Origin: Xanthobacteraceae bacterium
GTDB lineage: Bacteria > Pseudomonadota > Alphaproteobacteria > Rhizobiales > Xanthobacteraceae
Assembly: GCA_030037885.1 (NCBI GenBank)
Contig: JASHPU010000017.1
Span: 1 to 40,265 of the forward strand
DNA: 40,265 bases
Direction: 5' to 3'
This document shows, in pieces, positions 33,495-39,948 of this stretch (positions within the stretch are counted from its first letter, which is position 1; the number at the start of each line of letters is the position of its first letter). The position numbers and the translations under genes were made by a program. The notes under the pieces were generated by a model. That model saw nothing but the letters and a program-made list of their open reading frames with translations, did no database searches and had not been told where the DNA came from.

Positions 33495-34258
33495 TTGCGG
33501 CGCGACAGGAAGGCGGTGAACGCGGCGCGCGCTTCGTCCGATTGCAGCCGTTCGCGAAAGGCCATGGCTTCGGTATCGATGCGCCGCACGACTTCGTCAA
33601 GCTCGCCGCGCAGGAGCGCCCGCGATTGCGCCACTGCGCCGGCCGGCAGTGCCGCGATTTCGTGGGCAGCGGCCAACGCAGTCGCTTCGACGAGCGCGGC
33701 ATCCACTACGTCGTTGACGATGCCGGCTTCCTTGGCGGCCGCGGCGGTGAGCGGCCGGCCCATGACCAGAAGCGCGAAAGCCCGCGCATGGCCCATGCGC
33801 CGCGGCCCGAGCAGGCTCGATGCGGCCTCTGGAAGCAGGCCGAGGCGGGTGAATGGGGTGGCGAAGGTCGCCCCCGTTGCCGCGACCACATAATCGCAGT
33901 GCAGCAGCATGGTGGTGCCGATGCCGACGGCAAGGCCGCCGACCGCTGCGACCAGCGGCTTTTGGTTCTGCGCCAGCGCATGGAGGAATTCGATGGTCTT
34001 CGGCCGCAGTCCGCCGCTTTGTGCCGATTCCAAAAATTCACCGATATCGGCACCGGCGCAGAATGCGCCCGGCGCACCGGCGAGCACGACGCAGCGGATC
34101 GCTGCGCTTTCGTTGGCCTCGTGCAAGGCGCGCGTGAGCGCCGTGTACATCGGCTGCGTCAGCGCGTTCTTCTTTTCCGGCCGATTGAGCCGGATGACGC
34201 GCACCGACCCGTCGTCGGCGACCGCCACCTGATCGGTCGGATCGCTCTGATGGCTCAT
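33491..34258 (-). CDS. Enoyl-CoA hydratase/isomerase family protein
   Basis: This 255-residue crotonase-fold protein has VRVIRLNRPEKKNALTQPM, the first oxyanion region CVVLAGAPGAFCAGADIGEF and the second LVAAVGGLAVGIGTTMLLHC. The usual catalytic Glu pair lies in the segment ASSLLGPRRMGHARAFALLV, where A-x-x-L replaces the second Glu region, so isomerase or hydratase activity cannot be told apart. It is the first gene of the operon with the SDR and acyl-CoA dehydrogenase. TATAAT on the minus strand (34347-34342) may be its -10 box. Confidence 0.9.
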   Translation of the reverse strand: MSHQSDPTDQVAVADDGSVRVIRLNRPEKKNALTQPMYTALTRALHEANESAAIRCVVLAGAPGAFCAGADIGEFLESAQSGGLRPKTIEFLHALAQNQKPLVAAVGGLAVGIGTTMLLHCDYVVAATGATFATPFTRLGLLPEAASSLLGPRRMGHARAFALLVMGRPLTAAAAKEAGIVNDVVDAALVEATALAAAHEIAALPAGAVAQSRALLRGELDEVVRRIDTEAMAFRERLQSDEARAAFTAFLSRRK

Positions 34259-34341
34259 GGGACCCTCGTTGAACGGACGGACCGCGAAGTGGGCCAGACA
34301 GGGGACCTTCGGCCCGGAAACGAAAGCATCAGCATAAAGAC

Positions 34342-34347
34342 ATTATA
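34342..34347 (-). promoter_or_regulatory. Putative -10 box for the enoyl-CoA hydratase operon
   Basis: TATAAT reads on the minus strand 84 bases before the hydratase start, preceded by a second near-match TATACT. No good -35 box lies at the right distance, so this is a candidate only. Confidence 0.3.
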
Positions 34348-34520
34348 GTATAGTAAGGCCCATTACGACCGCGTGGTGGATAGCGGGCCCTAAGTAGGGC
34401 GGCTGCGGCGCGGATGTGGAAGGCCTCCGCCGAAGTTGATCGGCGGCGGCCACGCCATTATGGTGCGCCGCCGCGGGCGAGCGAACCGGCACCCCGCCGG
34501 CGACAATCCGACGGCGCTTT

Positions 34521-34595
34521 TGGGGCGTAGCCAAGTGGTAAGGCAGCGGATTTTGATTCCGCCATGCGGAGGTTCGAATCCTCCCGCCCCAGCCA
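34521..34595 (+). tRNA. tRNA-Gln (anticodon UUG)
   Basis: The cloverleaf is complete: acceptor TGGGGCG pairs with CGCCCCA; the D-arm is GCC...GGC; the anticodon stem is GCGGA/TCCGC with loop TTTTGAT, giving anticodon TTG; the T-arm is GGAGG-TTCGAAT-CCTCC. Discriminator G and an encoded CCA (34593-34595) follow. No strong promoter is seen just upstream. A degraded integrated element begins directly after it, so its 3' end is the probable attachment site. Confidence 0.97.
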
Positions 34596-35145
34596 AAATT
34601 TCTCTCGGAAATATGGGGACTTAGCGGCCGCGGCGTTGTCTCCGGCGCCGTTTTCATGTTGCGTCATGTTGCAAAAAATTTCCAAGCGATTTCAACGCTC
34701 GACAAACTGTATCGGCGGCTCCACGCAACATATATGCAACATGGAAGTGAAGCGGCCCGAGGTTGCAGCCGATCAAGCTCTTCCAACTTGCACCCAATAA
34801 TTCGTCCACATCGAAGACCAGGCAAATAGGCTTTTGGACCGCATTGCCCCTCCTGCGGCATTCATGTCCAGCGCGTCGTCCAGTTTTGCCTTGGCGCGTA
34901 ATTCATCGCTCGTTGGGATTGTGACCGAGGGCGAGGATCACGGAACGATTAGTGTATCGGGAGGGAGCGCAACCGGCACCATGCACGTGCATGGCGCGCA
35001 CCGATGTGCTTCGGGGCCTTCCTGCCGTCGCCGGCCGTTGAGGCGTCGGGGGCCATGTTCGGCCGGGCGGCGTGGTCTGTCTGCTTGTACCGGCTTCATT
35101 TGTCGGGGGGCCTTCCTTTGCGGCGCTCCGCCAAAGGATTCTTGA
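34596..35145. other. 550-base stretch with no gene, next to the tRNA
   Basis: No supported coding frame is found here; frames on both strands are short or carry unlikely residue mixes. The part from 34650 to 34745 holds paired octamers (see the separate entry). The region is less GC-rich than the backbone and leads into the truncated integrase, so it probably belongs to the integrated element. Confidence 0.7.
34655..34743. repeat. Paired octamers CATGTTGC / GCAACATG
   Basis: CATGTTGC occurs twice at a 10-base period (34655-34662, 34665-34672). Its inverse GCAACATR follows twice at an 11-base period (34725-34732 GCAACATA, 34736-34743 GCAACATG). About one helical turn separates each pair, and the two pairs face each other over 52 bases. 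This is a typical layout for cooperative binding by a dimeric protein, such as integrase arm sites, an excisionase or a regulator. Confidence 0.7.
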
Positions 35146-35703
35146 AACATCGAATGTTCCGAGCATCGATCTCATGCCGAGCGTGCTCGCTTCCTTGAAG
35201 CTGCCTATGCGGATCCGCGCGCTGACCTTCGAACATTGTGCCTGACGCTGGCCTATACCGGCTGCCGGATATCCGAGGCGTTGGCGCTCACGGCGGGTTC
35301 GATCGAGCGTGACGCCGGGTTCGTCGCGATCCGGTCTCTCAAGAAGCGCGCAGACGCTGTCGTATTCCGTGAAGTCCCGGTGCCACAGCCGAGCTCTTCG
35401 GCGCGCTCCGCCAAGTGCACGGCCTTGAAGACGGGAGCGCGCGACTCTGGCTGGCCGCTCTCGCACGGCCGTGCTTGGCAGCTCGTCAAAGGGATCATAC
35501 GACAAGCCGGAATCGCAGCAGGCCCGCACGCCACGCCGAGAGACTTGCGGCACAGCTTCGGCCTTCACGCGATCCGTTCGGGCGTGCCCCTCGACTTGGT
35601 CCAGCGCTGGCTCGGCCACGCCAGCATGCACACCACCGCGATCTATTTACAGGCGATCGGCGACGAGGAGCGCGAGATCGCAGCAAGGATGTGGTCGTCA
35701 TAA
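35146..35703 (+). pseudogene. Tyrosine recombinase/integrase lacking its N-terminal domain
   Basis: The open frame gives the catalytic domain: LRTLCLTLAYTGCRISEALAL with the first catalytic Arg, then a C-terminal box RDLRHSFGLHAIRSGVPLDL, VQRWLGHASMHTT and the nucleophile region TTAIYLQAIG. The usual His of the HxxR pair is Arg (PRDLRH), as in some alphaproteobacterial plasmid integrases. Upstream, an in-frame TGA at 35143 stops the frame, so the SAM-like N-terminal DNA-binding domain (about 80-100 residues) is missing and no normal start is present. It is thus probably inactive. It lies about 550 bases after tRNA-Gln, the expected place for an integrase. Confidence 0.8.
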
Positions 35704-35806
35704 CATTAGCCGACGGGACTATGCCGATGCTTAGATTGAATTTGCTGACTTCCTTCAAGAAATCAGGAGGCATGTGCACTTGAGGTGCATTGCTCATTCC
35801 TGCCTG

Positions 35807-36316
35807 CTATGGCTTTTGTCCCGCCGCGAGCCGGATATCCTTAACGATCATGAACAGATGCCGCGCGTCGGTCGGCGACGGAGTGAAGCCAAAATGCCGG
35901 TAGAAAGCGGCGGCCTGATCGTCCTTGGCGTGAACGGCGAGCGCGCGCACGCCGACCACATCTGCGACTTGGAGCGTGCGCCCAAGCGCATCAAGCAGCA
36001 ACCCGGAACCGATGCCTTGGCGTTGCGCCTTGCTGTGCACGGCGAGGCGCGCCAGCACCAGCAGCGGAATCGGATGGCGGGACATGCCCTTGACGACGCG
36101 CTCGGGAGCTTGCGCGTGCCGGACTTCCCCGGCGACGATCGTGTAGTAGCCGACGATCTCATCGTCACTCACGGCGACGTAGGTCTGCGATGAATTCGCC
36201 TGTTGGGCTTGCAGCGCGTGACGTATGAGGAAGCGATCAAGCTCCGGTTGCCCGCAGGTGAATTGCTCGACGTTGTGTGTGCGATGCAATTTCTCGATAT
36301 GAAGCGAAAGCGTCAC
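35807..36316 (-). CDS. GNAT acetyltransferase toxin (TacT/AtaT-like)
   Basis: This 169-residue GNAT-fold protein has LHIEKLHRTHNVEQFTCG near the N-terminus and RLAVHSKAQRQGIGSGLLLD with the acetyl-CoA pyrophosphate loop QRQGIG. AVHAKDDQAAAFYRHFGF, the C-terminal GNAT strand-helix, follows. Toxins of this type acetylate the amino group of charged tRNAs and block translation. It starts at GTG 36316 inside the stop of the DUF1778 gene (GTGA overlap), the standard order antitoxin-toxin. It stands in a degraded element. The full length suggests it is intact. Confidence 0.9.
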   Translation of the reverse strand: MTLSLHIEKLHRTHNVEQFTCGQPELDRFLIRHALQAQQANSSQTYVAVSDDEIVGYYTIVAGEVRHAQAPERVVKGMSRHPIPLLVLARLAVHSKAQRQGIGSGLLLDALGRTLQVADVVGVRALAVHAKDDQAAAFYRHFGFTPSPTDARHLFMIVKDIRLAAGQKP

Positions 36317-36603
36317 GATTCGTTTTTGGGATCGAATACCGAAGGCTCGCGAAACAACCGCTCAAGGCGCGGGTGACGGCTTGGCGGCGCATCAAGCGCG
36401 GCCACGAAAGCGTCCCAGCCCTTGGCATCGAGCGTGAAGACCCGCCGATCGGCAAGCCGTTCCTCGGCTTCACTGAGCGCCGTATCGAGCACGAATTCGC
36501 TCACGGACTTGCGCTCGGCAGTAGCGGCTGCCTGTAAGGTCTTTTTCGCGGCCCGGCTCAGCCTAAGATCGAGCTTTTCCGTCCGATTGGTGCGTTGGGT
36601 CAT
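36313..36603 (-). CDS. DUF1778 antitoxin (ribbon-helix-helix type)
   Basis: This 96-residue protein begins MTQRTNRTEKLDLRLSRAAK, a ribbon-helix-helix DNA-binding start. It then has KKTLQAAATAERKSVSEFVLDTA, characteristic of DUF1778 antitoxins of GNAT toxins. The C-terminal part (DAPPSRHPRLERLFREPSVF) is the toxin-binding tail. ATG 36603 has AGGAGG 4 bases upstream; the longer frame from 36630 includes no ribosome site. Such antitoxins repress their own operon together with the toxin, and a palindrome covering the promoter (36608-36623) is a likely operator. Confidence 0.92.
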   Translation of the reverse strand: MTQRTNRTEKLDLRLSRAAKKTLQAAATAERKSVSEFVLDTALSEAEERLADRRVFTLDAKGWDAFVAALDAPPSRHPRLERLFREPSVFDPKNES

Positions 36604-36607
36604 GTTG

Positions 36608-36650
36608 CCTCCTGAGCTGGAGGATACCACAATTTGCCAGACAATGTCAC
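36608..36650 (-). promoter_or_regulatory. Toxin-antitoxin promoter with overlapping palindrome
   Basis: On the minus strand, GTGACA (36650-36645) and TATCCT (36626-36621) are 18 bases apart, a plausible sigma-70 promoter. The palindrome CCTCC-TGAGCT-GGAGG (36608-36623) overlaps the -10 box and the ribosome site (AGGAGG) of the antitoxin. It could be the RHH operator; the leader RNA would be only about ten bases long. Confidence 0.6.
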
Positions 36651-36744
36651 GACAAATTAGTCCGCAAACCCGAAGGCTAACCCGTTGAATTGGCTATTTC
36701 TCCACATTTCGAGCCCTGCTTGAATCGTGGCCGCTGTTCGGCGC

Positions 36745-36915
36745 GTCCTTCCTGTGGAAGGACCGGGCCGTCGTGAACCGAGCCCCTTGAGATCCCGCAA
36801 GCGGGATTGCGGGTCTCGGCCGTGCGGCTTTCGTCCCTCGCGCAAGAGTATGGCGTCGCTGCGCGACACATTACCAGTCTGATCGGGGGTGCGAGGGCTC
36901 TGCCCTGGCACCCCC
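36745..36915. repeat. Three strong stem-loops in the non-coding stretch
   Basis: GTCCTTCC-TGT-GGAAGGAC (36745-36763) is a perfect 8-base stem. ATCCCGC-AA-GCGGGAT (36792-36807) is a perfect 7-base stem. From 36885 to 36915, GGGGGTGCGAGGGC and GCCCTGGCACCCCC form a 14-base stem with one mismatch and loop TCT. Confidence 0.75.
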
Positions 36916-37006
36916 AGCAAGAACAAAATCGGTCTCCCCCAATCTTCGCTCGCAAGCTCGCTGCCGGATTGGGCGGAAAGAGACCCCCTCCGATTTTGTT
37001 CTTGCT
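36916..37006. repeat. 17-base perfect inverted repeat with nested repeats
   Basis: AGCAAGAACAAAATCGG (36916-36932) and its exact inverse CCGATTTTGTTCTTGCT (36990-37006) enclose 57 bases. Inner inverted pieces include CCCAATC/GATTGGG and CGCTCG/GCTCGC, so the whole 91 bases can fold as a long cruciform. It follows the 14-base stem directly. Confidence 0.85.
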
Positions 37007-37026
37007 CACCCGGTCTCGCGGACGGG

Positions 37027-37062
37027 CAGGGGTTCATGCGCGGACTTTGCGCAGAACCCCTG
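37027..37062. promoter_or_regulatory. Hairpin just before the DUF2958 relic
   Basis: CAGGGGTTC and GAACCCCTG (9 bases) plus inner TGCGC and GCGCA (5 bases) form a 14-base stem with a single bulge and a 7-base loop GGACTTT. It ends 16 bases before the ATG at 37079. In mRNA it could affect translation; in DNA it could be a protein-binding site. Confidence 0.65.
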
Positions 37063-37078
37063 AACGAAAGGTGAGATC

Positions 37079-37416
37079 ATGAAGCTTTTTACCGAAGAAC
37101 AAAAGTAGCGGTTGCTCGCGCAAGGACGGGAGAACGCCGGACGCGAGGACTTCAAGCCGGTGGTCAAGCTGTTTTGTCCATGGAGCGGCGCGACTTGGCT
37201 TTTGTCCGAACTCGATCCCGACGACACGGACATCGCTTTCGGCCTTTGCGACCTCGGCATGGGCTTCCCGGAGCTTGGCAACGTCCGTCTGTCGGAGCTT
37301 GCCGCCGTGCGCGGGCCGGTGGGCTTCGCATCGAGCGGGACCTCCACTTCCGCGCCAACAAGACCATCAGCCTCTACGCCGAAGAAGCGTCGCGCGAACA
37401 ACGCATCATCGCCTGA
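37079..37416 (+). pseudogene. DUF2958 gene with nonsense codon and frameshift
   Basis: Starting at ATG 37079 (MKLFTEEQK), codon 10 is TAG (37106-37108). The frame then continues RLLAQGRENAGREDFKPVV and LFCPWSGATWLLSELDPDD, typical of DUF2958, a plasmid/ICE-associated protein of unknown function. Near 37320 one base is missing: the protein moves from frame 2 to frame 1, where LRIERDLHFRANKTISLYAEE completes the family C-terminus at TGA 37414-37416. With two independent lesions the gene is dead. GGTGA just before the ATG is a ribosome-site relic. The following ParB-like start is 15 bases downstream, the order seen in many rhizobial plasmids. Confidence 0.85.
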
Positions 37417-37431
37417 CCCACGGAGAAAATC

Positions 37432-37581
37432 ATGAGCAACCGTACTCTAACAGCCGCCGCCAAGGCGAATATCGTGTTTGTGCCGCTCGACAAGCTGAAA
37501 AAGTCGCGTCAGCGGCATTGGTGGGTGATTCTCCGGATCGCCAGGCGCTTAGCAGGGAGCCCTGTTTTCGTCAAAATGTGA
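37432..37581 (+). pseudogene. 5' fragment of a ParB-like gene
   Basis: ATG 37432, with GGAGA upstream, opens a 49-codon frame starting MSNRTLTAAAKANIVFVPLD followed by KLKKS. This matches the beginning of ParB/Srx-type nuclease-domain proteins that usually follow DUF2958 genes on rhizobial plasmids and ICEs. After KKS the sequence departs from the family (no NVRK and no helix-turn-helix) and stops at TGA 37579. It is therefore a truncated relic, cut at about 37510. The product, if made, would not be functional. Confidence 0.65.
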
Positions 37582-37822
37582 GACAATCCATGGGTAGCTC
37601 GATAAAAAATTCCCCCAAAAGCAGACATTCTTGAGCAAGCATCGTGCTTTGCACCGTGGCTTAGTTCGTGATCATCGGATCTAGAGCTCCCGGCGGGATT
37701 TCCACCAGCCATGCTCGGGGCCGCCTGTGAGCAAATCGGCGTCGACTTCATTCGCCCATTTTTCAAGCAGCTTGATTATGGTGCCGATTCACCCGAGATT
37801 GCGCCGCCCTGAGGCAATATTT

Positions 37823-38401
37823 TCAGTGGATGAGATCGGTCGAATCTCCACGAAGTAACAGCTGTGGCACCTGCTTAAAGGACCAACCAAGCGATCCCGA
37901 AAGGCGATCGAAGACCCAGACGAGATCAAAGCGGTTCTCCGGCCATAACGATGGAACGTCTTTTTCTGCTCCGACGATGCGGGCGGCGATCATTGGTAAA
38001 GCGTCGTGCGCCCAGCAGACCAGAACGTTTCCGCTGCACCGAAGGGCGGTCTCAACCATACGCTCCTCTTCCCCCTTGGGGAAACTCGTATTCACGACGG
38101 CTGCTGGCCCGAGCTTTTGCTGCAGCGGAGCGATAGTCAATTGCATTCGCCTGCTCCAGCTATGCGACGAAATTGCGCTTGCAAAAATGGCATTTGGAGT
38201 AGCCAGTTGTGCGGACCTGAACTTGGCCCCTTCCGGGGCAAATAAAGTCGCGAGCGCTCCCGCTCGCTGCCATCCTCGAACGGTGAGCCCGTATTTGGAA
38301 TGCTCCCCATTCTCCAGCAGGCCGAACGGTATAACCTGTCCTAGGCCATCCGGAACGAGCGGCTTTTCGGCATGCCGAATAATCATTACCTTTTCAGCCA
38401 T
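37823..38401 (-). CDS. Histidine phosphatase family protein
   Basis: This 192-residue protein begins MAEKVMIIRHAEKPLVPDG, with the phospho-accepting RHxE-type motif (RHAEKP), followed by GLTVRGWQRAGALATLF and, near the C-terminus, CWAHDALPMIAARI, which carries the second catalytic His. It lacks the long insertions of phosphoglycerate mutase and is probably a small phosphatase of unknown substrate. ATG 38401 is 38 bases from the divergent start of the ilvD relic. It has no signal peptide. It looks intact despite lying among gene fragments. Confidence 0.88.
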   Translation of the reverse strand: MAEKVMIIRHAEKPLVPDGLGQVIPFGLLENGEHSKYGLTVRGWQRAGALATLFAPEGAKFRSAQLATPNAIFASAISSHSWSRRMQLTIAPLQQKLGPAAVVNTSFPKGEEERMVETALRCSGNVLVCWAHDALPMIAARIVGAEKDVPSLWPENRFDLVWVFDRLSGSLGWSFKQVPQLLLRGDSTDLIH

Positions 38402-38439
38402 TGTACTGGTCCACTACATAGGCCTTATAAGAAAACGTA

Positions 38440-38660
38440 ATGACTATTCAATCGTTGGCGGAGTTTCGACAAGTGCCCGAGGACCAAGCGGCTCTAAACA
38501 GGCGTTCTCGCGTCATCACAGCGGTGATGCTGGCGCGGCAAATCGCTCCATGCTGTACTCGGTGGGGTTTACCAAAGCCGATTTCGGAAAGCCTATCGTC
38601 GGTGTACCTCATGGTTGTTCGACAATGCCGCCTTGCAATGCGGGCATTCTGTCGCTGGCC
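38440..38660 (+). pseudogene. 5' fragment of an ilvD-like dihydroxy-acid dehydratase gene
   Basis: ATG 38440 starts MTIQSLAEFRQVPEDQAALN then RRSRVITA. One base is missing at about 38522, and in the next frame the protein continues GDAGAANRSMLYSVGFTKAD, FGKPIVGVPHGCSTMPPCNAG. This corresponds to the IlvD/Edd N-terminus (RS-x-x-T-x-G, APNR-like, ML-x-x-x-GF-x-x-x-DF-x-KPIVGV, PCN, in which the Cys would bind the iron-sulphur cluster). After about 38660 the similarity ends. So only the first ~73 codons remain, with a frameshift. It does not code for an enzyme. Confidence 0.75.
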
Positions 38661-38851
38661 GCATTCGCCTTCTTTTCGCTGATTGGGCCACATTCGGTCG
38701 CGCATTTGTCGTTGTCGCGTATTTCAACAAACCAACCTTCCGCTGGAACGAAAGCCAAAATCACTCGATGCCTATCGGCCTCGTAAGTGCGCATGACTTC
38801 CATGACTGGCCTCTGAATAAGCTTCGCGTTTTCTAGCAGCTGGTTTCGCAT
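38609..38851 (-). CDS. Small hypothetical protein, C-terminus run into the ilvD relic
   Basis: This 80-residue frame starts at ATG 38851 (GTG 38854 also possible). Residues 1-65 include PVMEVMRTYEADRHRVILAF followed by VPAEGWFVEIRD and resemble small uncharacterised proteins of Hyphomicrobiales. The last 15 residues (SDRMPALQGGIVEQP) are the antisense of the ilvD fragment, so the natural 3' end was lost at the junction near 38660. It lies 22 bases after the next gene upstream on the same strand, so the two may be an operon. Function is not known. Confidence 0.5.
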   Translation of the reverse strand: MRNQLLENAKLIQRPVMEVMRTYEADRHRVILAFVPAEGWFVEIRDNDKCATECGPISEKKANAASDRMPALQGGIVEQP

Positions 38852-38873
38852 CACCTACAGAGCCGCAATTCAG

Positions 38874-39215
38874 CTAAGGGGCGTATTTTTTGTCCCAGAC
38901 TAATCGCGGGGAAGGATGGTCCTCCGGCAATGCACGCACGCTGGGCCATTCGGCTTCGATCACTAATGGCGCGATTGCCTCCCAAGCCGCTTGTTTCGTG
39001 TCGGCCCGAACTCCGATAGGGCGTCCCTGGCTGTATGCCATTTCTAGGGTACCTTTCTTGATCTCGACCCAAAGGCAATAGTGGCCATCTTTCGCAGCGC
39101 GGATGAAGAATCGGCGTGTGGCATGGCGTAGCACCACTCCGGCAGCTTCCGTAGCGCTGAGATGCCGGCCGTATAACGTGCCGGTCAGCAGACCGCGAAC
39201 GGTATAGGCGCTCAT
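38874..39215 (-). CDS. Hypothetical protein (113 aa)
   Basis: This 113-residue protein begins MSAYTVRGLLTGTLYGRHLS. Its ATG at 39215 has GGAGA 7 bases upstream; the frame extends upstream to 39494 but without a ribosome site or plausible sequence. The segment RRFFIRAAKDGHYCLWVEIK reads like beta strands, then AWEAIAPLVIEAEWPSVRAL as a helix. No signal peptide, membrane helix or known motif is seen. I do not recognise a family, but the composition and start are normal for a real gene. Its downstream neighbour on the same strand follows after 22 bases. Confidence 0.6.
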   Translation of the reverse strand: MSAYTVRGLLTGTLYGRHLSATEAAGVVLRHATRRFFIRAAKDGHYCLWVEIKKGTLEMAYSQGRPIGVRADTKQAAWEAIAPLVIEAEWPSVRALPEDHPSPRLVWDKKYAP

Positions 39216-39948
39216 CGCATATCTCCATCTTTGCGGTATCAATAGCGCCGCAACATTGCCGACCAGACTTGCCGGCAAGACCTCGGAATTTGCTTGTGGG
39301 CGATGACAGGGCGATCCAATAGGCTTCCGCAAAGCGGCGCCAACACAAGACCAGCCGTGCTCTAAGGGGTTTCTGAGGTGCGGTGCACAGCACGGCAGGC
39401 TTTCTCCCTCGTTTGGGTAGAAGCCATCAGCCGTCCGGCTTACGCGAGCCTCATCGCGGATAGTCATCTTAACCCGCGAAATTTTCGTACGCAATTAAAG
39501 AAATTGCAGACAAAATTGGGACGTTTGTTGCCATCAGGGAGAGAGTTGTGGGTTGGCGAAGCAGCGCGGAGCCGGTAACTGCAGCACCGTGAGAAGCTGA
39601 CGTTGGCATAAACGATGGACCAGAATGATGTTTCTGTCGGAAACTCCAAGGCATCATGATGGACGTCGGGTCGACCGCGATCGATTTGACGGAATCGAGC
39701 TACCCGATTTGTGATCCTCAACTTCGGTAGCAACCCGAACGGGCGATTGTATTCGACTTCATCGTCGAACGCACTTCGGTACCTGGAAGCAGGCATACCG
39801 CAACATTCGGCTCACCTACTGGGGCAAATCCTCAGTGCGTTGAATTGGCAAAAGCTGTAGTCACAAGTCTCTCTCCTTGCCGGTCTCGATGTGGTGAAGC
39901 GCAGGCTGTAGTCGCACATTAAAGAGCCTCCTTGGCCAACAGAGATAG
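39216..39948. other. 733-base stretch with no supported gene
   Basis: Short open frames occur on both strands (for example 39464-39796 minus and 39378-39578 plus), but none has a ribosome site with a family-like sequence. The A+T content is higher than in the backbone. No tRNA, repeat array or insertion-sequence end was noticed. It probably consists of degraded element sequence. Confidence 0.6.

Larger units (their letters stand above)
36604..37078. other. 475-base non-coding stretch, rich in stem-loops
   Basis: No supported gene lies here. Besides the antitoxin promoter, it contains four strong inverted repeats before the DUF2958 relic, listed below, and a hairpin directly before that gene. 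The base composition is mixed, and short frames on both strands have no family-like sequence. It is a candidate for an origin or transfer site of the former element. Confidence 0.7.

Noticed and set aside
32682-33893. Plus-strand open frame of 403 codons over the SDR and hydratase genes
   Set aside because: It is a shadow frame caused by high GC; the minus-strand genes have complete catalytic motifs.
34390-34685. Minus-strand frames across the tRNA region reading REDSNLRMAESKSAALPLGYAP
   Set aside because: This peptide is the antisense translation of tRNA-Gln and its flanks, a frequent false annotation; no gene is supported.
34903-35631. Minus-strand open frame of 242 codons opposite the integrase
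   Set aside because: It is the antisense of the recombinase catalytic domain and non-coding DNA; the residue mix is implausible.
37688-37812. Plus-strand frame containing MLGAACEQIGVDFIRPFFKQLDYG between the ParB relic and the phosphatase
   Set aside because: Composition is protein-like but only about 40 codons are open and no family is recognised; it may be debris of a lost gene.
39464-39796. Minus-strand frame of 110 codons in the last non-coding stretch
   Set aside because: No ribosome site, no motif, and a residue mix unlike neighbouring genes.
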